12,816 nucleotides of DNA from contig PMKK01000181.1 in the NCBI GenBank assembly GCA_003157715.1, forward strand, positions 5,684 through 18,499, in the 5' to 3' direction. The translations under genes and the position numbers were made by a program. Positions 1-6,061 of the stretch are shown here, in pieces. The DNA comes from Actinomycetota bacterium. Lineage in GTDB: Bacteria; Actinomycetota; Thermoleophilia; UBA2241. Each line of letters opens with the position of its first letter. Positions within the stretch are counted from its first letter, which is position 1. The notes beneath the pieces are model-generated. The model did not search any database and was not told the origin of the DNA. It saw nothing but the letters and a program-made list of their open reading frames with translations.

Positions 1-491
1 CCGCCGGTGAACAGGCCGTAGCCGTAGGCGTTCTGCAGCATGTCGCCGGGCTTCATGCCGCCGGCGGCCAGCGTGCGGGCGATGAGGTCGGCCCACAGGC
101 CGATGTCGCCGGCCGTGTAGCCCACGGTGGTGGGGTTGCCGGTCGTACCCGACGAGGCGTGCACGCGCACCATGCGCTCGCGGGACACGGCGAACATGCC
201 GAACGGATAGTGATCGCGCAGGTCGCCCTTGGTGGTGAACGGCAGAGAGCTGAGATCGTCGCTGCAGGTCACGTCGCCGGGCGTCAGGCCGGCCTCGTCG
301 AGCCGGCGACGGTAGAACGGCACGTTGTCGGCGGCGTTACGCAAGGTGGCCCGCAGGCGCTCTATCTGGGTGTCGCGCAGAAGCTCGACCGGCATGGTCT
401 CGGCCGCCTGCTGCCAGTAATTGCCGCCGGCCTTGTCGGGGACGACCGCGCCGGGCTCGGCGGCGGCGCGGTCGGGCGCGACGGCGCTCAC
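1..491 (-). CDS. paaK: Phenylacetate-CoA ligase (AMP-forming), N-terminal part, cut by left window edge
   Basis: This is the first 163 codons of an adenylate-forming arylacetate-CoA ligase, which would convert phenylacetate or a related arylacetate plus CoA and ATP to the CoA thioester in the cytoplasm. Seen: the phosphate-binding signature SSGTTG at residues 113-118, preceded by the family pattern VPFYRRRLDEAG at 57-68 and LPFTTKGDLRD at 83-93. The C-terminal lid domain lies outside the window. The GTG start at 491 overlaps the TGA of the ACT-domain gene as GTGA, so translation is probably coupled. Its place last in an iorA-iorB-ACT unit fits aromatic amino acid catabolism, where IorAB makes aryl-acetyl-CoA and the ligase salvages or exchanges the free acid. 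Substrate choice between phenylacetate, indoleacetate and hydroxyphenylacetate cannot be read from this portion. Confidence 0.9.
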   Translation of the reverse strand, partial: MSAVAPDRAAAEPGAVVPDKAGGNYWQQAAETMPVELLRDTQIERLRATLRNAADNVPFYRRRLDEAGLTPGDVTCSDDLSSLPFTTKGDLRDHYPFGMFAVSRERMVRVHASSGTTGNPTTVGYTAGDIGLWADLIARTLAAGGMKPGDMLQNAYGYGLFTG

Positions 492-901
492 AGCGTCTTC
501 ACCTGGTCGTCGGAGAGCAGCGTGACCTTGTCTTTGAGCAGCTCGACCGCGCGGTCGACGTCGTGCACCGCGAAGCAGACGTTGTTGAACGAGATGCTGT
601 AGAGGTAGTCGACCGAGATCTTCTGCTCGGCCAGCGCGTCGAGCACCCGGGCGAGACCGCCGGGCTCGTCGGACACCGCGACGCAGATCACCTGCGAGAG
701 GTGGGTCGTGAAGCCGGCCTCGTGAAGGATCTCCCGGGCGCCGACCGGGTCGGGCACGATGAGGCGCACGATGCCGTATTCGGCGGCTTCGGTGGTCGAG
801 AAGCCGCGGATGTTCACGCCCCGGCGGCCGAGGAGGTCGGCGATCTCGGCCAGCCGGCCGCTGCGGTTCTCAAGAAAGACCGTCACTTGGGTGACCTTCA
901 C
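488..901 (-). CDS. Tandem ACT-domain protein (amino-acid-binding regulator type)
   Basis: A 137-aa protein made almost wholly of two ACT domains, about residues 1-68 and 70-137. The first opens with a beta strand (KVTQVTVFLENRSGRL) followed by the Gly-containing turn and helix LAEIADLLGRRGVNIRG. The second repeats the pattern with VICVAVSDEPGGLARVLDAL. No catalytic domain is attached, so a ligand-sensing or accessory role is inferred; ACT domains usually bind amino acids. The GTG start at 901 has a strong GAGGAGGGAG Shine-Dalgarno 13 bases after the iorB stop, and the stop overlaps paaK. Stand-alone tandem-ACT proteins are often found beside indolepyruvate oxidoreductase and PaaK genes, so the ligand may be an aromatic amino acid. 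That ligand is a guess from context. Confidence 0.88.
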   Translation of the reverse strand: MKVTQVTVFLENRSGRLAEIADLLGRRGVNIRGFSTTEAAEYGIVRLIVPDPVGAREILHEAGFTTHLSQVICVAVSDEPGGLARVLDALAEQKISVDYLYSISFNNVCFAVHDVDRAVELLKDKVTLLSDDQVKTL

Positions 902-914
902 GACGACTCCCTCC

Positions 915-1496
915 TCAGGTGGCTGCGGCCGCCTCGCGGCCCAGGGCGAACGCGCGCTTGTTGATCTCGAGGATCTTGGCCGGCACGGCCAGCTCGAGGG
1001 CGTGTTCCCAGGCCCGCTCGCCGAAGGGCAGCACGTGCGTGGCGGCGCCCAGCAGGGCGACGTTGGCGGCGCGCACCGTGCCGGCCTCGCGAGCCAGGGA
1101 GTCGGCTTCGACGGCGATGAGCTGAATGCCCCGCGCCCGCGCCGCCGCGACGATGTCGTCGGGGTAGTCCCTCTCGCCGCGCAGCACGCTGCCGGGAGCG
1201 ATGATCGTGGTGGCGTAGATCAGCGTGCCTCTGCCGGCCAGCAGGCTCAGGGCGCGCCGGCCCTCGAGGGTCTCGGTGGCGATCACCACGTCGGCCCGCG
1301 GCGAGACCGGCGACCACACCTGCTTGCCGTAGCGCACGGTGGAGACCACGCTGCCGCCGCGCTGGGCCATGCCTTTGACCTCGCTGGTCTTGACGTCGTA
1401 GCCGTCGGCCATGGCGGCCTGGGCGACGATGGCGGCCGCCAGGATGATGCCCTGGCCGCCGACGCCGGCCAGCGCGACCGTGGCGACTCCGTTCAC
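915..1496 (-). CDS. iorB: Indolepyruvate:ferredoxin oxidoreductase, beta subunit
   Basis: A 193-aa gamma-type 2-oxoacid oxidoreductase subunit, partner of IorA in the oxidative decarboxylation of aryl-pyruvates to aryl-acetyl-CoA with ferredoxin as acceptor. Seen: the GVGGQG loop at residues 11-16 right after the first beta strand, and the family segment SEVKGMAQRGGSVVSTVRYG that follows. The reading frame stays open upstream to 1553, but the chosen GTG at 1496 overlaps the iorA stop as GTGA and puts the first strand (VATVALAGVGG) at the N-terminus as in the family. The upstream 19 codons would be Arg/Gly-rich and overlap the ferredoxin end of iorA. Length is normal for IorB. Co-transcribed with iorA and the ACT gene. 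Confidence 0.93.
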   Translation of the reverse strand: MNGVATVALAGVGGQGIILAAAIVAQAAMADGYDVKTSEVKGMAQRGGSVVSTVRYGKQVWSPVSPRADVVIATETLEGRRALSLLAGRGTLIYATTIIAPGSVLRGERDYPDDIVAAARARGIQLIAVEADSLAREAGTVRAANVALLGAATHVLPFGERAWEHALELAVPAKILEINKRAFALGREAAAAT

Positions 1497-3292
1497 GACG
1501 TCTCGCCCCCGCCGCCGGCCGCCACCGGCAGGCTGACGGCGCCGCGCGCGCACACCGCGAGACAGACGCCGCAGCCGGTGCAGTCGCTTAAGATCTCGAT
1601 AGACTCGGGGCCGGCCACGAGAGCCGGGCAGCCGAGCTCGACGCAGAGCCCGCAGAGGTTGCAGCGGTCGTCGTCGACCACCACCTGCTCGTGCGGCGAG
1701 CGGTCCATGAGTATGCAGGGCGCCAGCGCCACCAGCACGCTCACCCGATCACTCGCCAGCGCGCTCCTGATGGCGCTCTTGACGGCGGCTTCGTCGAAGG
1801 CGTCGACGGTCGTGACCGGTACGCCGATGCCCTGACAGAGCTGCGTGATGTCGATCGGCGGACCGCTCGTGCGGTCGGCGTGCAGCCCCGTACCGGGGTG
1901 GCCCTGGTGGCCCGTCATGGCCGTCGTGCGATTGTCGAGCACGATGACGAGCCCCGGGGTGTCGTTGTAGCGGGCGTCGATCAGCGGCGTGATGCCGGAA
2001 TGAAAGAAGGTGGAGTCGCCGATCACCGCGACCGCCGCGGCACGGCCCATCATGCGGTTCATGCCGGCCATCATGCCGATGCTCGCGCCCATGCAGACGC
2101 AGCTTTCGAGCGTGAGCAGCGGCGGCAGCGCACCGAGCGTGTAGCAGCCGATGTCGCCCATGACGGCGACCTTCTCGCGGCGCAGCATGGCATAGACGGC
2201 GCGATGCGGACAGCCGGGACACAGGACCGGCGGGCGCACCGGCAGATCGTCGGCCGGCGCCGGCGCCGGCGTGATCACCGCGGGCGGCGGGAACACGGGA
2301 CGCCTGCGGCGCGGCGGGCGGGTCTTGAGCACCGGTTCGAAGGCGTCGAAGACGATCTCCTGGTTTAGCTCGCCGTTGCTGGGCACGACCTCTTTGCCGA
2401 CCACCGGCAGGCCCAGCGCCCGCACCTGGTCTTCGATGAACGGGTCGAGCTCTTCGACGACAAGCACGCGCGAGACCGAGTCGTAGAGCTTGACGACCTT
2501 GTGGTAGGGCAGCGGATACGACATGCCGAGCTTGAGAGACCAGGCCTTGGGGAAGGCCTCGCGGGCGTAAGCGTAGGCGACCCCCGACGAGATGATGCCG
2601 ATGTCGGTGGTGCCGGCTTCGAGGACGTTCAGCGGGGACGCCTCGGCGCGCTCGCGCAGGCGCTCGAGGCGCGCCAGCGCCAGGCGGTTACGCTCGCGGG
2701 CGTATTCGGGCACCATCACGTACTTGGCGATGTCCTTGACGTAGGCAGGCGCCTCGACGGGCAGCGGCGCCCGGGGTACGACCCGGCCGCGGCCGTGCGA
2801 GAGCCGGGTGGTGGAGCGCAGCAGCACCGGCGTGTCGAACTCTTCGGAGAGCTCGAAGGCCCAGGCCAGAAAGTCGTAGGCCTCCTGGCTGTCGGACGGC
2901 TCGAGCATGGGGACCCGGGCGAAGGCGGCGAAGTGGCGGTTGTCCTGCTCGTTCTGCGAGGAATGCATGCCGGGATCGTCGGCGGAGAGCACCACGAGGC
3001 CCGCGTTGACCCCCGTCAGGGCAAGCGTCATGAAAGGATCGGCGGCGACGTTCAGCCCGACGTGCTTCATGGTCACCAGCGTGCGCGCGCCGGCCAGCGA
3101 GGCGCCGATGCCGGTCTCGAGGGCGACCTTCTCGTTCACGCACCATTCGACGACGGGGCCCTTGTGCCGCGCGAGCTCTTCGACCACCTCGGTCGAGGGC
3201 GTGCCCGGATAGCCGCAGGCGAAGCCCAGCCCGGCGCGCACCGCGCCGCGAGCGATGGCCTCGTTACCTGAAAGAAAAGGGATACGTTCCAC
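1493..3292 (-). CDS. iorA: Indolepyruvate:ferredoxin oxidoreductase, alpha subunit
   Basis: The catalytic subunit, about 599 aa. It uses thiamine diphosphate and Fe-S clusters to decarboxylate indolepyruvate, phenylpyruvate or hydroxyphenylpyruvate to aryl-acetyl-CoA. Seen: an N-terminal pyrimidine-binding domain (SGNEAIARGA, GYPGTPSTE), a central ThDP domain with GDIGCYTLG, GDSTFFHSG and LDNRTTAMTGHQGHPGTG, and a C-terminal ferredoxin domain with C-x2-C-x2-C-x4-C (CNLCGLCVELGC) and C-x2-C-x2-C-x3-C (CTGCGVCLAVC). An in-frame ATG at 3334 would give 613 aa, but it lacks a ribosome site and lies in tandem repeats with a TATAAT box between it and the GTG at 3292. Family members start just before the LSGNEA strand, so 3292 is preferred. 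First gene of the iorA-iorB-ACT-paaK operon. Confidence 0.92.
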   Translation of the reverse strand: MERIPFLSGNEAIARGAVRAGLGFACGYPGTPSTEVVEELARHKGPVVEWCVNEKVALETGIGASLAGARTLVTMKHVGLNVAADPFMTLALTGVNAGLVVLSADDPGMHSSQNEQDNRHFAAFARVPMLEPSDSQEAYDFLAWAFELSEEFDTPVLLRSTTRLSHGRGRVVPRAPLPVEAPAYVKDIAKYVMVPEYARERNRLALARLERLRERAEASPLNVLEAGTTDIGIISSGVAYAYAREAFPKAWSLKLGMSYPLPYHKVVKLYDSVSRVLVVEELDPFIEDQVRALGLPVVGKEVVPSNGELNQEIVFDAFEPVLKTRPPRRRRPVFPPPAVITPAPAPADDLPVRPPVLCPGCPHRAVYAMLRREKVAVMGDIGCYTLGALPPLLTLESCVCMGASIGMMAGMNRMMGRAAAVAVIGDSTFFHSGITPLIDARYNDTPGLVIVLDNRTTAMTGHQGHPGTGLHADRTSGPPIDITQLCQGIGVPVTTVDAFDEAAVKSAIRSALASDRVSVLVALAPCILMDRSPHEQVVVDDDRCNLCGLCVELGCPALVAGPESIEILSDCTGCGVCLAVCARGAVSLPVAAGGGGETS

Positions 3293-3305
3293 GATGATCT
3301 CATCG

Positions 3306-3311
3306 ATTATA
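3306..3311 (-). promoter_or_regulatory. Candidate -10 box (TATAAT) for the ior operon
   Basis: A perfect TATAAT on the minus strand, in otherwise GC-rich DNA, ends 13 bases before the GTG at 3292. Transcription would start near 3299 and leave a leader of about 7 bases. No good TTGACA-like box is seen 16-18 bases upstream; that position lies in the 24-bp tandem repeats. The call rests on one hexamer plus its position. Confidence 0.4.
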
Positions 3312-3392
3312 GCGGTCTGCCCGCTTTCAGGCATAGCGGTCTGTCCGCTCTCAGGTGGAGCGGTCTGCCCGCTTTAAGGCTGCTTTCAGGCA
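3311..3392. repeat. 24-bp tandem repeat, three copies plus a partial, each with a small hairpin
   Basis: Copies lie at 3311-3334, 3335-3358 and 3359-3382, with an 11-base partial copy at 3382-3392. Each copy carries the core AGCGGTCTGCCCGCT (T replaces the middle C in copy 2), an inverted repeat AGCGG/CCGCT with a 5-base loop. The array fills the space between the divergent iorA and GGDEF-like genes, next to the TATAAT box. It could be an operator array, a structured leader or a neutral minisatellite. Confidence 0.9.
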
Positions 3393-3414
3393 CGACCCTT
3401 TCGGGGCGCCGCGC

Positions 3415-3447
3415 GGGCGCCGCGTGGGCGCCGCGTGGGCGCCGCGT
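3415..3447. repeat. 11-bp direct repeat, three perfect copies
   Basis: GGGCGCCGCGT occurs at 3415-3425, 3426-3436 and 3437-3447 without a spacer. A period of 11 is not a multiple of 3, which argues against this stretch being a conserved coding region. It lies about 105 bases upstream of the chosen start of the GGDEF-like gene. Confidence 0.85.
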
Positions 3448-3552
3448 CCAAGCGTCGTGGTTCGTACGAAGGAATCTCCCGCCCCAGCGCGAAGCGGGAA
3501 TCATGCAGCGCGCGGCACAATCAATCGGCGCCGACCCAGGCACCTCGGAGCG

Positions 3553-4518
3553 GTGAGCGCCGCGCCGCGCAAACGCCCCTCGGCCGAGCTCTCTCGAGGC
3601 CGCTTTCGGACCCTCTTCTTCGCCCTCCTTCTGCTGGCCGCCGCGGCGCTGCGCATCGTGCCGGCCGTCGCGGTGGCGGCCGCGGGACTCGGCCTCGGCA
3701 CCTGGTCGATCGCCGTAGCCCGCAGGCGTGGCCGCTCCCTTTCGCATACCTTCGTCGTCTGCGACTGGCTGCTGCTCGCTCTCACCGCCGCGCTCTCCGG
3801 CGGTGTCCATAGCCCGCTGCTGCCGGCCATGCCGGTACTAGTCGTCGCCCAGCTTCTGCCGAGCGACAAAGCCGAATGGCCCTACCTGGTCGGGCCGAGC
3901 CTGGTCTGCCCCATCGTCCTGGCCATCGCCGACCCGCGGCTCGGCGGGCACAAGATCATCTCGCTCGGCACCCTTGCCGGACTCGTGCTGACCGGCGTCG
4001 CGGTCGATCCGACGACCGGTTTCTACACACGCTCGCGTCTGGCGACGCTTGTGCCGGCGGAGCTCACCGCGGCCGAGGCCGCCCACGAGCCGCTGGCGCT
4101 CGTCTGCGTGCGGCTCGACCACTTTCGCGACCTGCGCGACTTCAGCGGCGAGCAGGGCAGCGAAGCCGTCGTGCGGACCGTCGCGCGGCGCCTCAAGCGC
4201 GCGCTCGGCCCCGACGACCTCGCCTTCAGGCTGGCGCCCGACCTGCTGGCCTTCACGCTGCGCGCGAATGACTCGCGCGCGGCGCGCAAGTGGGCGCAGG
4301 AGACCCTGCACGAGGTCTCCGGGCAGCTCATCGACAGGCGCCGGCAGACCCTCTCGTTCGGGGTCGCCGCCTCTCCGCCGCTGCACGAGGCACGCGGCCT
4401 GCTCGACGAGGCCCTGGAGTCGCTCATGGCCCCATCGGCCGCCGAGTCGGCCGGGTTCGCGGCTGTCCCGGCAGCCCTCGCCGCGGCAGGCGAACTGCCC
4501 GTTGCGGCGGCCGTCTAG
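3553..4518 (+). CDS. Membrane protein with a degenerate GGDEF domain
   Basis: A 321-aa protein with about five to six hydrophobic segments (roughly residues 19-56, 66-103, 108-126, 135-151) followed by a cytoplasmic GGDEF-fold domain. Seen: DPTTGFYTRSRL at 152-163 (family DxLTGLxNRxxL), VCVRLDHFRDLRD at 184-196 and LSFGVAA at 267-273. The signature expected as RLGGDEF reads RLAPDLLAF (APDLL at 228-232), so the catalytic Gly-Gly-Asp-Glu is lost. Diguanylate cyclase activity is therefore unlikely, and a binding or signalling role is inferred. The frame is open back to 3355, but that extension runs through the 24-bp and 11-bp repeats. The GTG at 3553, after CGGAGCG, begins just before the first membrane helix; this start is uncertain. 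An Ala-rich tail follows the domain. Confidence 0.75.
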   Translation: MSAAPRKRPSAELSRGRFRTLFFALLLLAAAALRIVPAVAVAAAGLGLGTWSIAVARRRGRSLSHTFVVCDWLLLALTAALSGGVHSPLLPAMPVLVVAQLLPSDKAEWPYLVGPSLVCPIVLAIADPRLGGHKIISLGTLAGLVLTGVAVDPTTGFYTRSRLATLVPAELTAAEAAHEPLALVCVRLDHFRDLRDFSGEQGSEAVVRTVARRLKRALGPDDLAFRLAPDLLAFTLRANDSRAARKWAQETLHEVSGQLIDRRRQTLSFGVAASPPLHEARGLLDEALESLMAPSAAESAGFAAVPAALAAAGELPVAAAV

Positions 4519-4551
4519 GAGCCCCACCCGAGCACCCATCCGGCGATCGGG

Positions 4552-4581
4552 TTGAAACCGCGCGAACCGTTGCCCTAGTAT
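4552..4581 (+). promoter_or_regulatory. Promoter TTGAAA-N18-TAGTAT for the 105-aa/Roadblock pair, probably leaderless
   Basis: TTGAAA at 4552-4557 and TAGTAT at 4576-4581 are separated by 18 bases. The GTG start of the next gene is at 4588, 6 bases after the -10 box, where transcription would be expected to begin. No Shine-Dalgarno is visible before that GTG. This is the layout of a leaderless mRNA. Confidence 0.6.
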
Positions 4582-4587
4582 CGGGTC

Positions 4588-4905
4588 GTGGAGATCGACA
4601 TCGGCAGCGAGCAGACCAGCGGGGGGGTCGTCGTGCACGTCCTCGTCCGGCTGTCTTCACGCGAGCTCAATCGTCTGTTCCTCTCCGGCGACACGCTTAT
4701 CCAGCTCCCCCTCGAAGGGATCGCCGGCGAACCGGACGGCGCCGACGGATCGGGCGGCGCGCCCCTGCCGCGCATGAGCATGTTCCTGAGCGAGATCGCC
4801 GGCAGCCCGGCCGGTTTCTCGCGGACCTTCGCCGACGCGACCCACGCCGACAGCTTCGCCCGGGCCGTGCGCGAGCAGATCTCGACAGCTCTGGAGGCCT
4901 CATGA
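4588..4905 (+). CDS. Uncharacterised 105-aa protein coupled to a Roadblock gene
   Basis: I do not recognise a family. The N-terminal 45 residues look beta-rich (GGVVVHVLVRLS, DTLIQLPLEGI). A Gly/Asp/Pro linker at about 47-60 separates them from a helical second half ending FARAVREQISTALEAS. There are no cysteines, membrane segments or obvious catalytic motifs. The GTG start at 4588 sits at the predicted transcription start of a good promoter, and the stop overlaps the next gene as ATGA with GGAGG at 4893-4897, so the two are one translational unit. This supports a real gene whose product works with the Roadblock protein, perhaps as its partner. Confidence 0.75.
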   Translation: MEIDIGSEQTSGGVVVHVLVRLSSRELNRLFLSGDTLIQLPLEGIAGEPDGADGSGGAPLPRMSMFLSEIAGSPAGFSRTFADATHADSFARAVREQISTALEAS

Positions 4906-5240
4906 CTACCAGCGACGCGCTCGCCAGCAAGCTCGCCCCCTACCGAGAGCGACCGGGCGTCAAGGCCGCCCTGCTGATCTCTCACGACGGCTTTCTCGTC
5001 GCCGCGTCGGCCGACGCCGGGCTCGACGCCGAGGCGATCGCCGCCCACCTGGGCGGAGCGATCGACATCGCCGCCCGGCTGGCCGACGAGCTCGCCCAGC
5101 GCGAGACGCACCTCATCACCGTCGAGCTCGACGATCTGAACATCGTCCTGGCACCGTTCAGCGACGAGCTGCTTCTGTGCCTGATCGGCACGACCGACGC
5201 GATCAGCCTGGAGTATCGCCTGCGCGGCGAGCGCCCTTGA
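4902..5240 (+). CDS. Roadblock/LC7 domain protein
   Basis: A 112-aa single-domain protein with the Roadblock/LC7 alpha-beta pattern: an N-terminal helix (SKLAPYRERPGV), strand KAALLISHDGFLVAASAD, a long helix (AEAIAAHLGGAIDIAARLADEL), strands HLITVELDDLNIVLAPFSDELLLCLIG and a terminal helix. Family members dimerise and commonly regulate small GTPases, as MglB does MglA; actinobacterial ones lie in GTPase/kinase operons. No GTPase gene lies in this window, so the partner is unknown, and the nearest candidates are the preceding 105-aa protein and the degenerate GGDEF membrane protein. The ATG at 4902 overlaps the preceding stop and has a clear GGAGG site. The family assignment is by fold pattern only. 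Confidence 0.8.
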   Translation: MTTSDALASKLAPYRERPGVKAALLISHDGFLVAASADAGLDAEAIAAHLGGAIDIAARLADELAQRETHLITVELDDLNIVLAPFSDELLLCLIGTTDAISLEYRLRGERP

Positions 5241-5269
5241 GCGCGACCGTCGTTCGAGTCACTTTCACC

Positions 5270-5296
5270 AGCCCCCTCGCTGCCGCGGCGGGGGCT
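5270..5296 (+). terminator. GC-rich hairpin after the Roadblock gene
   Basis: AGCCCCC at 5270-5276 pairs with GGGGGCT at 5290-5296 across a 13-base loop that contains a further palindrome, GCCGCGGC. It stands 30 bases after the Roadblock stop and before the Shine-Dalgarno of the next gene. There is only TTCTC after the stem, not a T-run, so termination strength is uncertain. Confidence 0.5.
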
Positions 5297-5334
5297 TCTC
5301 ACCGCGGACCCTCAAGGCAAAGGAGCGTGGTCCC

Positions 5335-5931
5335 ATGGAAGACGCCGCCGAAAAGCTGGACGAGCTGGCGCGAGCCGAGAGACAGTGCACGCGATGCGAC
5401 GACATCGTGTCCTGCCGGCTGCGCGCCCTCTCGGGAGCTGGGCACCCTCACGCCCAGGTCATGTTCGTCTCGCTGCATCCCTCGCCCGAAGAAGAGGCCG
5501 CCGACCTGCCGGCCGGCACCGCGGTGCTCCGCGAGCTCGCGGAGCTGATGCCGACGCTGCTGAACGGCGGCCGCGACAAGGCCTACTTCACGACGGTCGT
5601 GAAGTGCGTGCCGCGCAGCGATTGTCACCTGCGCCGTCCCCGCCCCGACGAGCAGGACAACTGCTACTCCTACCTGTCACGCGAGATCTCCATCACGACG
5701 CCCCACTACGTGGTGCCGATCGGCGAAGAAGCGTCGCGCTTCTTGCTCGGCAAGCTCTTCGGGCAGGCCGACGCCGCCGAGCACGACCCCCTCGAGATGC
5801 GCGTCTACGACAGCCCCTCGTTCAAGGTGGTGCCCATCGCGGCGCCCGGCGAGGTCGTCGTGCGCGAACCCAAGGCCCGCGACGCCTACGTCAAGCGCCT
5901 GCATTCGCTGGCCACGCTGATGGGCCTGTAA
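5335..5931 (+). CDS. Uracil-DNA glycosylase-superfamily Fe-S protein, divergent active site
   Basis: A 198-aa protein resembling family 4/5 uracil-DNA glycosylases, which excise uracil from DNA and carry a 4Fe-4S cluster. Seen: C18-x2-C21 after an N-terminal helix, strand HAQVMFVSLHPSPEEE at 39-54, YFTTVVKC at 84-91 (family ITNVVKCRPP) and C110 in DNCYSYL; C18, C21, C91 and C110 match the four cluster ligands. The first motif, normally GEAPGxxED, reads SLHPSPEEE, and the late HPSxx motif appears as PIAAPG at 167-172. Uracil excision is therefore doubtful; another base specificity or a non-catalytic role is possible. The ATG at 5335 follows AAAGGAG with 9-base spacing. Single gene, flanked by hairpins. 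Confidence 0.72.
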   Translation: MEDAAEKLDELARAERQCTRCDDIVSCRLRALSGAGHPHAQVMFVSLHPSPEEEAADLPAGTAVLRELAELMPTLLNGGRDKAYFTTVVKCVPRSDCHLRRPRPDEQDNCYSYLSREISITTPHYVVPIGEEASRFLLGKLFGQADAAEHDPLEMRVYDSPSFKVVPIAAPGEVVVREPKARDAYVKRLHSLATLMGL

Positions 5932-5943
5932 AGGAAACCAGAG

Positions 5944-5977
5944 CGCGGGCGGCCCGGGGCGCCCCGGGCCGCCCGCG
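5944..5977. terminator. 34-bp perfect GC palindrome between convergent genes
   Basis: CGCGGGCGGCCCGGGGC at 5944-5960 is followed immediately by its exact reverse complement at 5961-5977. As RNA it would form about 15 uninterrupted G-C-rich pairs closed by a small loop, on either strand. It lies 12 bases after the glycosylase-like stop and 84 bases from the end of the convergent lipid kinase gene. A bidirectional terminator is the simplest role; no T-run follows on either side. Confidence 0.75.
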
Positions 5978-6061
5978 TGGCTACGGACCGGCGTTCGCAG
6001 CCACTCGGGCGCCCGTTGGCCCGTCCGCCTGCGCGCGACGACAGCTTGCGCGCGACGACGG

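Noticed and set aside
759..1835. Long plus-strand open frame antisense to iorB and iorA
   Set aside because: High GC keeps antisense frames open. The translation is Arg/Ala/Gly/His-rich without domains, while the minus strand encodes clear IorA and IorB motifs.
3355..3552. N-terminal extension of the GGDEF-like protein
   Set aside because: It runs through 24-bp and 11-bp repeats, has no ribosome site and adds Arg/Pro-rich sequence before the first membrane helix. Not excluded, but less likely.
4290..4901. Upstream extension of the Roadblock frame
   Set aside because: Arg/Pro/Gly-rich shadow of the GGDEF-like and 105-aa genes. The ATG at 4902 has GGAGG and the Roadblock fold starts there.
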